Notes: generated from the sequence alone by a model not told the origin. A stretch of DNA of 64,000 nt from G965233625 sp965233625 (GCA_965233625.1 OZ247499.1:124001-188000), one strand, 5' to 3'. Positions 53,825 through 63,479 are shown, counted from the first letter of the stretch. Program-made: numbers and translations.

Positions 53825-54453
53825 TCAGTGCAAGTTACCGGGGCGCCGGTGAACGCCCGAGTCGTTCATGAGCTGTTCCATGGCCTGGTAGGGTTGGGCT
53901 CCCACGATCCCCCGGTTTCCAAGCACGAAGGTAGGCACTGAGGTAATCCCAATCGCACGCGCCCGCTGCCAGTCGGCGTCCACTGCTTGCCGGAACGTTC
54001 GCTGTGTGAGTGATTGCCGGGCTGGATCGACCGCCATGCCCAGACTTTCGACGATGCTCAGCAGGTTATCAACCAGGGCCAGATTCTGGTTGTCAACAAA
54101 GTACGCCTGAAAGAGTGCGTTGTGAATCCGGTCACCGCCGGGCTGAGTTTCAGCCCACTTGGCAAGTTCCTGCGCCAGGCGGCTGTTATACGTCATGTCC
54201 GCTTGCCATAGGGCAGACCTTCTTCCGCCATCAGCTGGGCTATCCGTTTTTGCGCAGCCGGCACATCGATTCCTCTGCCCGCAAACAATTGCTCCAGCGT
54301 CATACCTTCTTCAGGCGTTTCAGGATGCAGCGGAAAGTACGTGTGTCGAAGTTCAATGGCAAACTTCGCTTGGAGCTTTTCTACACGCACGGTGCAGAGG
54401 TAGCACCACGGTCAGACGTAGTCCGTGAAGATTTCAAGCAGCGGTGTGTTCAT
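53825..54453 (-). pseudogene. DsbA/FrnE-like oxidoreductase with TGA at the active site and one frameshift
   Basis: From ATG 54453 the frame reads MNTPLLEIFTDYV, then TGA (54414-54412), then PWCYLCTVRVEKLQAKF: the TGA stands exactly where DsbA/FrnE proteins have the first Cys of CPWC. Downstream the frame holds FAIELRHTYFPLHPETPEEG and stops at GLPYGKRT, while MTYNSRLAQELAKWAETQ continues one frame over (54196), with the DsbA C-terminal GITSVPTFVLGNRGIVGAQP (cis-Pro loop SVPT). A one-base loss near 54195 explains this. The gene is therefore either a decayed dsbA, or a selenoprotein (UPWC) with an assembly indel. Cytoplasmic: no signal peptide. Confidence 0.7.
54381..54397 (-). promoter_or_regulatory. 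Possible bacterial SECIS hairpin
   Basis: CTGCAC-CGTGC-GTGTAG forms 6 bp with a 5-nt loop. It starts 14 nt after the in-frame TGA and has G as second loop base, within the range described for bacterial SECIS elements (loop roughly 16-37 nt from the UGA). Short and unproven. Confidence 0.35.
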
Positions 54454-54640
54454 GCAGATTATCGTACGAACCTTGGCACTCTGTGTGCAAGCCACACCCC
54501 TCACAGGTTGGCGATCGTGATAGTAGATGCGGAAGATGCAATGTAGACGACTATGCGATTCGTTGTGTTTCATTTGTGCAAGCGGCCAATCTGGATGAGA
54601 ATAGAGCATCGCTCTCGTTACTCAATCGCGGATCAGCACC

Positions 54641-56020
54641 TTGAAAACCAATGACTTCATGAAATCGCTTCTGCTGCTACTTCCCATCATGTTCGCCAGT
54701 CCGCTGGGGCAGGCAATCGCCGGTGAGAAGATGAACGTGGTCTTGCTGTATGCCGATGACTGGCGGCACGACACGCTTGGTGTCGCCGGGAACCCGGTAG
54801 TGAAGACGCCCCATCTTGACCGGCTTGCGTCTCAAGGAGTTCGTTTCACGGAGAACTGCGTTACAACTTCAATCTGTGGCGTCAGCCGTGCAAACCTCTA
54901 TACCGGGCAGTGGATGTCGCGGCACGGTAACCGGGGATTCGGGATGTGGCGGACTCCCTGGGAGCAGACTTATCTAGGACAGCTAAAGGCGAATGGCTAT
55001 TACCTGGGGCATGTCGGTAAATGGCACAACGGCCAGATTCCCCGGGATAAGTTTGACTTCGCTGTGGCCTATCACGGTAGGCACTGGTACAGGACGAAAG
55101 AGTACGGCAGAGTTCACGTCACCAGACGCAACGAGAAAGACGCGCTGAAGTTTCTCCAGAGCCGCCCAAAAAATCAGCCGTTTTATTTGACGGTGTCGTT
55201 CTTTGCCACGCATGCTGAAGACGGGCATAAGGATCAGTTCCTGCCACAGCCTCAGTCCATGGAACTGTACAAAGATGTTTCGATTCCGGTACCGCCTAAC
55301 GCAACGCAGGAATCGTGGGAACGCCTCCCCAAATTCTTCGACGAGAAGAACGAGGGACGCAATCGCTGGCACTGGCGGTTTGACGACCCGGCCAAGTATC
55401 AGCGGATGATGAAGAACTACTTCCGCCTGGCAAGCGAAGTTGATGCAACCTGTGGCGTTGTGTTGAAGGAACTAGAGAAGCAAGGAGTTCTCGACAACAC
55501 GCTGGTGATCTTTACAACCGACAACGGCTACTACCACGGCGAGCATGGCTTGGCCGACAAATGGTACCCGCACCAGGAGTCGATCCGCGTCCCGCTGATT
55601 ATTGTAGATCCACGCATGCCGCGCACCATGCATGGAACGACCAATCAGGAATTCACGCTGAGCGTTGACCTTGCGCCAACGATTCTGGGCATTGCCGGGA
55701 TCGAGCCGCCAAAGCAGATGCAGGGACGCAGCATCAGCGAGCTTTACTTACCTGTTGTGGATAAGAAACGCGCGCCGTGGCGCACCGAGTTTTTCTACGA
55801 GCATCCGACGTTAAGAAACAAGGACTTTATTCCTGCCTCCGAAGCGCTGGTGCGCAAGGACTGGAAATACATGTTCTGGCCAGAGGATGGCGTCGAGCAG
55901 TTGTTCAACTTGCAAGCCGACCCCCGCGAGGAAAACGATCTCGCAAGCGACCCGGCGCAGGCCAAAAGACTCGCCGAAATGCGCAAGCGATTTACGGAGC
56001 TGAAAGCCGCAGCGAAGTAA
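54641..56020 (+). CDS. Sulfatase, secreted, with CGVSR active-site motif
   Basis: A 459-residue S1 sulfatase. Start at TTG 54641 or ATG 54659; both give a signal peptide (LLLLLPIMFASPLGQAIA). VVLLYADDWRHDTLGVAGNP carries the metal-binding Asp pair and CGVSRANLYTGQ the formylglycine Cys, with Val in place of the usual Pro. WHNGQIP, TDNGYYHGEHGLADKWYPHQ and SVDLAPTILGIAG are further landmarks. It probably acts on a sulfated polysaccharide; a second sulfatase follows 500 bp downstream. Confidence 0.92.
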   Translation: MKTNDFMKSLLLLLPIMFASPLGQAIAGEKMNVVLLYADDWRHDTLGVAGNPVVKTPHLDRLASQGVRFTENCVTTSICGVSRANLYTGQWMSRHGNRGFGMWRTPWEQTYLGQLKANGYYLGHVGKWHNGQIPRDKFDFAVAYHGRHWYRTKEYGRVHVTRRNEKDALKFLQSRPKNQPFYLTVSFFATHAEDGHKDQFLPQPQSMELYKDVSIPVPPNATQESWERLPKFFDEKNEGRNRWHWRFDDPAKYQRMMKNYFRLASEVDATCGVVLKELEKQGVLDNTLVIFTTDNGYYHGEHGLADKWYPHQESIRVPLIIVDPRMPRTMHGTTNQEFTLSVDLAPTILGIAGIEPPKQMQGRSISELYLPVVDKKRAPWRTEFFYEHPTLRNKDFIPASEALVRKDWKYMFWPEDGVEQLFNLQADPREENDLASDPAQAKRLAEMRKRFTELKAAAK

Positions 56021-56514
56021 GTAATGTTCTCGCTTCTGTAAACGGACAGCAGTCGCGCCACACTTCTGCTTGCTATTGTCGTCCACTACCTCCTGATGAG
56101 AACAAGCGTCCCAATCGACTTCGCAATGACGGCTCCCACACCTTGAGTGTTGTGCGGGTGCGGATACGATATTGCGTCTTTATCTGGAGGCCACATCTGG
56201 TCCCCTCGCCCCTTGGGGAGAGGGTTAGGGTGAGGGGGTACAGAATCCTCTTTCAACCCTTTGTGGAGGGGGGAACCGGGCGGACAAAAGCTTCTTGTGG
56301 CTTGAGAGAAGTAGAAAGCGGACTCCCCCTCAACTGGCCTGACGGCCTGTCTTCTCCCCAGAGGGGAGAAGAGGATTGTGTTGCTACCGCAACATAACTT
56401 CTACACGCGTGGTGTGCCTGCAGTTTTCCCCAGTATTGCGGTTGCCAGTATAATCAGGTGTAAAGGGAACTTTGAGCCAACCAACTAGCCACACATCTAT
56501 CTCCCAGGATTGCC
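56021..56514. other. Intergenic region with REP-like palindromes
   Basis: 494 bp without a gene. It contains a CCCTCGCCCC...AGGGTGAGGGG type motif (56201-56238), widespread as dispersed repeats in bacterial genomes, and a perfect hairpin CTTCTCCCC-AGA-GGGGAGAAG (56351-56371). Nothing else recognised. Confidence 0.5.
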
Positions 56515-58077
56515 ATGAAATCGCTTTGTGAATTTACCCCAACAACGAGCGTAACCGGGATTTGGTTACGCAAGATTGCGGCAATGATCATGTTCATCGT
56601 TGCCGTTGCGAGTGCACTCGCCACACCTCAGAAAGTAGACGCAGCGGAGCGGAAGGGGCCGCCTAATATTGTCTTCATCCTTGCTGACGATCTCGGGTAT
56701 CGCGAACTAGGTTGCTTTGGCCAGAAGCGGATCAAGACGCCTAACCTGGATAAACTTGCCAGTCAGGGGATGAAGCTGACGCAGCACTATTGTGGCAACG
56801 CCGTGTGCGCGCCATCGCGGTGTGTACTGATGACGGGCAAGCATCCTGGGCATGCATTTGTGCGCGGCAACCGTTCGACTCCGCCTGAAGGGCAATGGCC
56901 AATCCCGGACTCCGAGGTCACATTAACTGAGTTGCTGAAAAAGCAGGGCTATGTGACGGGCGCCTTTGGGAAATGGGGCTTAGGCGGACCAGAATCTAGC
57001 GGTGAGCCGCTTAATCAAGGCGTTGACCGGTTCTATGGTTACAACTGCCAGGCCCACGCCCACAGCTACTATCCGTCGTATCTTTGGAGCGACAAAACGC
57101 GGGTGAAGCTTCAGAACACCCCGCCCGTACCAGGGCATGCGAACCTGGCGAAAGATGCGGACCCGGCCGATCCCAAGAGCTACGATAGATTCAAAGGTCA
57201 GGATTATGCACCCGACCGGATCAACGCAGCCGCGCTGGACTTCGTCCGTAAGAATAAGGACCAGCCTTTCTTTCTGTACTATCCGAGCGTCATTCCGCAC
57301 GTTGCCCTGCATGTACCTGATGAAGAACTGGCGCCCTATTTGAAGCTTGGCTGGAAAGATCCGCCATTCTCGCGGGCGCGTGGATTTGGCTACACGCCTC
57401 ACTTCACTCCGCGTGCGGCGTACGCAGCGATGATTTCGCGACTGGACACCTACGCGGGAAAGCTCTTTGATCTGCTGGAAGAGCTGAAAATCGCTGATAA
57501 CACGATCGTCGTGTTCACCTCCGACAATGGCACAACGCATCTAAAAGACGAAGTTGACTATGACTTCTTCAACAGCGTAGGCGAACTTCGCGGTTTGAAA
57601 GGTTCGCTTTATGAAGGTGGTATCCGCGTGCCGACCATCGTGCGCTGGCCGGGTAAGATTAAGCCTGGCGCCGTCAGCGATAGAATCAGCGGGTTCGAAG
57701 ACTGGATGCCCACACTATTGGCACTGGCGGGAGAACCTGGCGCCGCCCCGGAGAACATCGACGGTGTCAGCTTGGCGCCGACCTTGCTGGGCAAGTCGCA
57801 GAAGCCGCGTGAATTTCTGTATCGCGAGTTTCCGTCGTACGGCGGTCAACAGTCGGTCCGGGTGGGAGACTGGAAAGCCATCCGCCAGAACATGTCGCGC
57901 GGCAATTTGAAGATTGAGTTGTACAATCTGGCCAAAGACCCATCCGAGGCCAACAATGTGGCGGAAGATCACCCCGATATCGTTGCGAAACTTCGTAAGG
58001 TGATGCAGCGGGAACACACGGCCAGCAAGGACTTCCCGTTGATTCCCATCGACCAGCCGGTTCGTAAGCGGAAATAG
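56515..58077 (+). CDS. Arylsulfatase A-type sulfatase, secreted
   Basis: A 520-residue sulfatase with a signal sequence (MIMFIVAVASALATP). NIVFILADDLGYRELGCFGQ and the formylglycine motif CAPSRCVLMTGKHPGH are followed by KWGLGGP, VIPHVALHVP and VFTSDNGTTHLKDEVD. The large insertion with GYNCQAHAHSYYPSYLW is typical of the arylsulfatase A subgroup of planctomycetes. Transcribed in the same direction as the preceding sulfatase. Substrate unknown. Confidence 0.93.
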   Translation: MKSLCEFTPTTSVTGIWLRKIAAMIMFIVAVASALATPQKVDAAERKGPPNIVFILADDLGYRELGCFGQKRIKTPNLDKLASQGMKLTQHYCGNAVCAPSRCVLMTGKHPGHAFVRGNRSTPPEGQWPIPDSEVTLTELLKKQGYVTGAFGKWGLGGPESSGEPLNQGVDRFYGYNCQAHAHSYYPSYLWSDKTRVKLQNTPPVPGHANLAKDADPADPKSYDRFKGQDYAPDRINAAALDFVRKNKDQPFFLYYPSVIPHVALHVPDEELAPYLKLGWKDPPFSRARGFGYTPHFTPRAAYAAMISRLDTYAGKLFDLLEELKIADNTIVVFTSDNGTTHLKDEVDYDFFNSVGELRGLKGSLYEGGIRVPTIVRWPGKIKPGAVSDRISGFEDWMPTLLALAGEPGAAPENIDGVSLAPTLLGKSQKPREFLYREFPSYGGQQSVRVGDWKAIRQNMSRGNLKIELYNLAKDPSEANNVAEDHPDIVAKLRKVMQREHTASKDFPLIPIDQPVRKRK

Positions 58078-58106
58078 CTAACGACCACATTGACGTGCAA
58101 TTAACT

Positions 58107-58143
58107 AAAAAAAGCCGCAGTCACACTTGGCGACTGCGGCTTT
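58107..58143. terminator. Bidirectional intrinsic terminator
   Basis: GCCGCAGTC (58114-58122) pairs with GACTGCGGC (58132-58140) around a 9-nt loop. A run of A precedes it (T7 on the - strand) and TTT follows on the + strand. It lies between the convergent sulfatase and BON genes. Confidence 0.85.
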
Positions 58144-58174
58144 CTATGTTTCTTCTGGTCGTTTTGTCGCGGGG

Positions 58175-58426
58175 TTAAACCGCAGCGACTTCGACATCAT
58201 CTACCAGCTTCAGCACTCCTGCCACGCGCTGGCAGCAGTTGATGGCAATCTGCTTCTCGTGAAAGCTGAGCAGCCGGCCGTGCAGAGTGACAACTCCGTC
58301 GTTCACTTCGACGTTCAGGTCGCGAAGACTAGGTCGCAGACGCTCGGCCAGATAGCTGGAAACACGGCGTCGCAAATCGAGATCGCGACCAGGTGCAACG
58401 CTATCAGTCAGTTCAGGCTTGCTCAT
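58175..58426 (-). CDS. BON-domain protein
   Basis: An 83-residue protein with a single BON domain: VSSYLAERLRPSLRDLNVEV, DGVVTLHGRLLSFHEKQIAI, RVAGVLKLVDDVEV. No signal peptide, so unlike OsmY it is probably cytoplasmic. BON domains bind lipid or protein surfaces; the role is unknown. The 290 bp upstream up to the PII gene hold no further gene I can support. Confidence 0.85.
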   Translation of the reverse strand: MSKPELTDSVAPGRDLDLRRRVSSYLAERLRPSLRDLNVEVNDGVVTLHGRLLSFHEKQIAINCCQRVAGVLKLVDDVEVAAV

Positions 58427-58716
58427 CGAATTCCCTTATTCATAAGTTCACCGCTCCATAACAGTAGAGCAGAAGTGCCAGGATCAATATGGGCTAAAGG
58501 TAGTGACGCTCCCATAAAATGCAAGCCGAGTGAGGCGTTGTGCCGCGCAAGTGCTTGCATTGCTAGGGCTAACAGGGATTGCACCCATGCCGGGTAGGAG
58601 CCGCTTATGACCCTTACGGGAATTACGGCGCCTTTAGCCGGCAGCGATGATTAACCGGCGAACGTTGCTAGCAATTGCTGAACTGACGCCGGATTCGGAA
58701 AAAAGTTGGGTTTTTT

Positions 58717-59055
58717 CTAGACGGCAGCTTCGCCAGTCTCCGAGGTACGGATTCGAATAGTTTCAGCTAGATCCGAGATGAAAATTTTACCATCGCCTAT
58801 TTGTCCGGTCTGAGCGGCGCCAGCGATAAGCTTGACGACAGAATCCACTTCCGAATCAATGACAGCCACTTCGACCTTCAATTTCGGCAGAAAATCGATA
58901 GCATACTCGGCGCCGCGATAGGTTTCTGTCTGTCCCTTCTGCCGGCCAAAACCGCGCACTTCGGTGATAGTCATGCCTTTGTGTCCGCCTTCAACGAGCG
59001 CGGTTTTAACATCTTCAAGCTTGAAGTGACGGATGATTGCTTCGATCTTTTTCAT
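58717..59055 (-). CDS. glnB: PII nitrogen-regulatory protein
   Basis: About 112 residues from the ATG at 59055 (MKKIEAIIRHFKLEDVKTAL). Complete PII signature: TEVRGFGRQKGQTETYRGAEY with the T-loop Tyr available for uridylylation, FLPKLKVEVAV, and the C-terminal signature TGQIGDGKIFISDLAETIRI. It senses 2-oxoglutarate/ATP and controls nitrogen assimilation. No amtB or glnA is adjacent. A sigma-54 promoter precedes it and a degenerate EBP-like regulator is divergent. glnK is an equally valid name. Confidence 0.93.
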   Translation of the reverse strand: MKKIEAIIRHFKLEDVKTALVEGGHKGMTITEVRGFGRQKGQTETYRGAEYAIDFLPKLKVEVAVIDSEVDSVVKLIAGAAQTGQIGDGKIFISDLAETIRIRTSETGEAAV

Positions 59056-59106
59056 TCTCAATTTCCGGGTCATAGTGGTAAGTAGTTACAATACAAACTG
59101 CAATAC

Positions 59107-59121
59107 GCAACTGCCGTGCCA
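59107..59121 (-). promoter_or_regulatory. Sigma-54 promoter of the PII gene
   Basis: On the - strand TTGGCACGGCAGTTGCG matches the -24/-12 consensus YTGGCACGRNNNTTGCW at all but the last base. The start point would lie about 40 nt before the PII ATG. Indicates nitrogen-dependent activation by an NtrC-type protein. Confidence 0.8.
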
Positions 59122-59281
59122 AGATCAACCCGAAAATCGTGGTATGCCGCTGTTCCACGTGAGTTATGAACAATACGCACCTGGACTAAATTGGTTCTGT
59201 TCGTTTTTCGCCCACGTATTGGGCGAACACTGCTTAATAATCCGGCACAAGAGACCCCCGGACCTTCGTTGAGAATTCCAG

Positions 59282-60637
59282 ATGGCCCGCGCCAGAACTG
59301 CAAATGCCGCCCTAGCGCGGGTCTTTCAGGAGGCTGACCGTCCTGTCTATGTGCTGGATGGACAGCGGCGGATCGTCTTCTGCAATGCGGCGTGTGTAGA
59401 GTTGCTGGGCGTTGATCTTGAACTGCTCATCGGTCAGCGGTGTGACTTCACCACAACGGCCGGACTGCAACCGGGGGCAAAAGAGGCCGCCTTACTTTGT
59501 CCACCACCCGCTGTTTTCTCAGGCGGTTTTGTCAGGGGTGAAGTCGCAACTTCCAAGGGTGCGGACATTCAATCGCACGACGCCGACTTTTTGGGATTCA
59601 TCAACGAAGAAGGTGATCTTTCCGGCGTCGTGGCCGTGTTAACCCCGAAAGAACATTGTCAGCAACCCGATCCGCTCCTACCTGCGACGCAAGAAACGCT
59701 TCACAGACAACTTCAGATTCAACGGCAACATCATCGACCCGCGCCGCTGCTTTTAACGGGCGATTCGCCACATGCCGCCCGGCTACGCGCTCAGACGTCG
59801 ATTGCCGCCAGTACGACGGGGCCGCTGGTCGTTTCAGGTGCTGATGGCAGTGGTTGCGGCCGGCTGGCCCGTCATATCTACGCGTGTCGCTCGACAGAGC
59901 CTTGGCTGATTCCGGTTGATTGCGCCATGATCGACCCGGAGATGTTGCAGACCACGTTAACCTCCGTCTTCGCGGGAAGATTGCAGCACAATGCTTCGCC
60001 CACGCTGTTATTGCAAGATGTAGACAAGCTACCGCCGCCAACGCAGCAGGAGCTTGCGGGGTTCTTAACGCTTCCCACCTTTGACTTAGCAACCATTGCG
60101 ACGTCGAGTCAGAAGCTCAGCGAACTCGACGCGTTTGATCCCGTGCTGGCGCTGCAACTCACGGCGCAGGAGATCGAATTACCGGCGCTGGTGGATCGAC
60201 TGGCGGACATTCCGCTGCTGGCTCAGGCGAAATTAGAGTTGTTAAACCGTCATGCAGATCGTCAACTCGCCGGATTCTCGCATGGCGCCCTGGAGCAGTT
60301 ATGTGCTTATCACTGGCCGGGTGAGATGGCCGAGTTTCATCAGGTTGTTGAGCAGGCTTATCAGGTTGCGGAAAACGTACAGGTCGAATCCCAGCATTTG
60401 CCAGCGGTGCTTCGGCACGCCGCACTTGCCCGGGAGTTACAACCAGCGACAGAAGAAGACATTGAATTAGACGGATTTCTCGAATCGATCGAACGCGAGC
60501 TGATCGAAAGGGCGCTTGCAGCAGCCGGCAACAATAAATCCGCTGCTTCAAAAAAACTAAGTATCAGCCGTGCGCGGCTCTTAAGACGGATCGCATATCT
60601 GTTTGACGGTGCGGGTGAACCGGCGGACGATGGCTAG
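59282..60637 (+). CDS. PAS-AAA(+)-Fis protein, degenerate enhancer-binding-protein relative
   Basis: A 451-residue protein with NtrC-like architecture. An N-terminal PAS domain (RPVYVLDGQRRIVFCNAACV) is followed by an AAA+-like region with an altered Walker A (SGADGSGCGRLARHI, no GK[ST]) and Walker B-like LLLQDVDKLP. The sigma-54-contacting GAFTGA loop is missing. The Fis-type C-terminus is well preserved (ERELIERALAAAGNNKSAAS, KKLSISRARLLRRI). Without GAFTGA it probably cannot activate sigma-54 itself; it may be a repressor or co-regulator at enhancer sites. Divergent from the sigma-54-dependent PII gene. Confidence 0.7.
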   Translation: MARARTANAALARVFQEADRPVYVLDGQRRIVFCNAACVELLGVDLELLIGQRCDFTTTAGLQPGAKEAALLCPPPAVFSGGFVRGEVATSKGADIQSHDADFLGFINEEGDLSGVVAVLTPKEHCQQPDPLLPATQETLHRQLQIQRQHHRPAPLLLTGDSPHAARLRAQTSIAASTTGPLVVSGADGSGCGRLARHIYACRSTEPWLIPVDCAMIDPEMLQTTLTSVFAGRLQHNASPTLLLQDVDKLPPPTQQELAGFLTLPTFDLATIATSSQKLSELDAFDPVLALQLTAQEIELPALVDRLADIPLLAQAKLELLNRHADRQLAGFSHGALEQLCAYHWPGEMAEFHQVVEQAYQVAENVQVESQHLPAVLRHAALARELQPATEEDIELDGFLESIERELIERALAAAGNNKSAASKKLSISRARLLRRIAYLFDGAGEPADDG

Positions 60638-60803
60638 AAACTTTTTGCCGCAGCCGGTTACTTTGTAACGGGAAGCTTTGCCGCGACCACAATACATTGC
60701 CAGTACAGCCACCGGCTCCGCCGGATCCTGCTGGTGGAATAGTGTAAGATACGGCGTTGAATTATTGATCTCGTCTGAGTGATCTCATCTGGTCAGGCAT
60801 CCT

Positions 60804-63455
60804 ATGCGTATCAAGTCGCCCGTTGTGTTTGCCGCATTACTTCTGCTGCTTCCACACGCCACCTTACAGGCGCAACAGCGAACATCTGCCGGGCTGATTG
60901 CCTTGTATGATTTTTCATCGGCGTCTGGCCAGGTCGTCAAAGATCGTTCTGGCAGCAAGACGCCCCTGGACCTGGTCATTAAAGACATGGGCCGCGTGAC
61001 ACGTAAGCCGGGATCGCTGGTGATAAAGTCGCCTACGATCATCCGTTCGCAGAAGCAGGGTTTCCGCCTCGTCAGTTCCGCCGTGCAGAGTGGCGAAGTT
61101 ACGATTGAAGCCTGGGTCAAACCGGCTGCGGTGAAGCAGGACGGGCCGGCGCGGATCTTTACTTTTTCAAAAGATGCCAACGCGCGTAACTTCACGCTGG
61201 GCCAGGATAAAGATCGCTACATCGTGCGTCTGCGAACAACAAGAACTTCGAGCAACGGGCTGCCCGCGGTCGAATCGCCAGCACTGCAGGTCGACACCAA
61301 ACTCACGCACATCGTCTACACCCGCGAGCGTGATGGTCAGACGCGGCTTTACGTGAACGGCAAAGTGGTGATGCAGAAAAATGTCACCGGCGCGCTGTCT
61401 AACTGGGATGGTCCGCGGTATATCGCACTGGGTGACGAAATCACAGGCGGCCGGCCCTGGTTGGGCGAATACTATCTTGTTGCGTTGTACAACCGAAATC
61501 TTTCTCCGGCGGAAGTCGGCCGTCATTTTGCGGCCGGCGCCAAGGCGGACGCAAACCCCAATTACGCCAAAACCCGGCAGCAGCTTGCCAATGCTTTCTT
61601 TCACACCAAGGTCGCACCGCTGCTTGTCCGCAAATGCTTTGAATGCCACGACACGGCCAACAAGCAGGGCGGCTTAGATCTCTCGCGGAAAACTGCGGCA
61701 CTAGCCGGCGGCGAAAGTGGCAAGGTCATCCATCCCGGCAAGCCAGATGAAAGCCAACTTTTCACGAGCGTTGTCGATGACGAAATGCCGCAGGACCGCG
61801 AACCGTTGACCGCAGTTGAAAAGCAGACGCTCAAACAGTGGATCGCTGATGGCGCCAGTTACCCGGTCGATGTGATCGACGCAGCATCGTACCCCACCGA
61901 CCGCCGCGCTTTGCAGAACTGGGTGCGACGCCTGACGGTGCGTGAATACATTGCCACCGTCCATGCCGCGACGGGCGTTGATGTTGGCGACGACGCCCGT
62001 AGGCTGCTGCCGCCAGACCTTCGCGCCGATGGCTTCAGCAACACCGCCTACAACTTGAACGTAGATCTCAAACACACCCGCGCCTTCGCGCAACTGGCAA
62101 CCTTAATTACGCAGCAGCTAAATGTGCCGGTTTTTGTGAAAGAGCACTCCGGCGTTGACGTCGGCAAAGAGCAGTTCAACGACGCGACCATCCGGAAAAT
62201 CGCCAGCGGCGTTGGGCTATGGCTGCTACGGGGACCCTTGGACGAGCACGAACTGGCTTCGTACCTGCGTATTGCCGACGCCGTCGCCGCCAACAAGGGC
62301 AACTTAACGGAAGCGGCGAGTTACATCGTCGAAGGAATGTTGCAGGCGCCGCGTTTCGTCTATCGCATTGAAAACCAGCGCGGCGATGGCGGCTTGTGGC
62401 CCACAGGCAATTACGAACTTGCCACGCGCTTGAGCTACCTGCTGTGGGGCGCGCCGCCCGACAAAGAACTGCTACGCGCCGCCGGCGCCGGAGAACTCAC
62501 CCGCGAAGAACTGCTCCGCGAACAGATCGCGCGGATGCTGGAAGATCCCCGCACGGTTGAGCGGTCGACGCATTTCATTGCAGAATGGCTGAACCTGAAT
62601 CGTCTTGCCAACCTGCGGCCTTCGAAGGAGCACTTCCCCCAGTGGGACCCGCAACTTGCCGGTGACATGCGGGAAGAAACTATCGCTTACTTTAAAGAGG
62701 TCGTCTGGAAACGAAAGTTACCCTTAACTGCTTTGTTGAACGCCCAGGTCACATTCGTTACGCCCGCGCTCGCCCGGCATTATGGCTTGAAACCGCAAAA
62801 GTCAGGTTCATCCGATGCGAAGGCCGCCGGAGCTTTGCAGCGATACGAGTTGCAGGACGTGCCCAGCCGTGGTGGTCTGTTAACGCAAGGCTCGGTACTT
62901 ACGGTTGGTGGTGACGAGGCTTCGATGGTTTCGCGCGGCCTGTTCGTGCTGCATGATCTGCTGCGGGGCGCCGTAAAAGATCCGCCGCCTTGCGTAGACA
63001 CGACACCGGTGCCCACCAAGCCCGGGCTGACACAGCGCGGCATTGCCGCGTCGCGCATCGCCAATAAGGCGTGCGGTGGATGTCATTCGCGGTTTGAACC
63101 CTTGGCGTTTGGCCTTGAAAAATTCGATGGGGTAGGAGCCTTCAGCCACGCTGATGAACACGGAAACAAACTCCGTGACGATGGAGAGATTCTGTTCCCC
63201 GGCGAGTCAAAGCCTGTACCTTACAGTTCGAGCAAAGAACTGATGGACCTGCTCGCACGCAGCAAACGCGTTCAAAAAACAATCACCTGGAAAGTGGTGC
63301 AGTTCAGTCTCGGCCGCCCACTGACAGCAGCCGACACGGCTGAAGTGGATAAAATTCACGCCGAAGCGCTAAAAAACGGCGGCGACTACCGCAGCCTGAT
63401 CACCGCGATTGCGGTCAGCGACCTTATCACCCGGACACGGACCGTTACCGAATAA
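60804..63455 (+). CDS. LamG + cytochrome c + DUF1587/1595/1592/1588/1585 protein
   Basis: An 883-residue exported protein (signal peptide PVVFAALLLLLPHATLQAQ). Order: LamG/concanavalin-like (about 30-250), planctomycete cytochrome with CFECH (about 275), DUF1587 (RLTVREYIATVHAATGVDVG), DUF1595 (YLRIADAVAANKGNLTEAAS), DUF1592 (ELATRLSYLLWGAPPDKELL), DUF1588 (PSRGGLLTQGSVLTVGGDEA with ACGGCHSRFEPLAFGLEKFD) and DUF1585 at the end. It pairs with the DUF1552 gene 24 bp downstream, the usual planctomycete arrangement. Probably a periplasmic or surface redox complex; function unknown. Confidence 0.92.
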   Translation: MRIKSPVVFAALLLLLPHATLQAQQRTSAGLIALYDFSSASGQVVKDRSGSKTPLDLVIKDMGRVTRKPGSLVIKSPTIIRSQKQGFRLVSSAVQSGEVTIEAWVKPAAVKQDGPARIFTFSKDANARNFTLGQDKDRYIVRLRTTRTSSNGLPAVESPALQVDTKLTHIVYTRERDGQTRLYVNGKVVMQKNVTGALSNWDGPRYIALGDEITGGRPWLGEYYLVALYNRNLSPAEVGRHFAAGAKADANPNYAKTRQQLANAFFHTKVAPLLVRKCFECHDTANKQGGLDLSRKTAALAGGESGKVIHPGKPDESQLFTSVVDDEMPQDREPLTAVEKQTLKQWIADGASYPVDVIDAASYPTDRRALQNWVRRLTVREYIATVHAATGVDVGDDARRLLPPDLRADGFSNTAYNLNVDLKHTRAFAQLATLITQQLNVPVFVKEHSGVDVGKEQFNDATIRKIASGVGLWLLRGPLDEHELASYLRIADAVAANKGNLTEAASYIVEGMLQAPRFVYRIENQRGDGGLWPTGNYELATRLSYLLWGAPPDKELLRAAGAGELTREELLREQIARMLEDPRTVERSTHFIAEWLNLNRLANLRPSKEHFPQWDPQLAGDMREETIAYFKEVVWKRKLPLTALLNAQVTFVTPALARHYGLKPQKSGSSDAKAAGALQRYELQDVPSRGGLLTQGSVLTVGGDEASMVSRGLFVLHDLLRGAVKDPPPCVDTTPVPTKPGLTQRGIAASRIANKACGGCHSRFEPLAFGLEKFDGVGAFSHADEHGNKLRDDGEILFPGESKPVPYSSSKELMDLLARSKRVQKTITWKVVQFSLGRPLTAADTAEVDKIHAEALKNGGDYRSLITAIAVSDLITRTRTVTE

Positions 63456-63479
63456 CTTCTCTCAACTGGAATCAGAAAA

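Noticed and set aside
54193..54196. Programmed frameshift in the DsbA-like gene
   Set aside because: No slippery heptamer or downstream stimulator at the junction; an indel is simpler.
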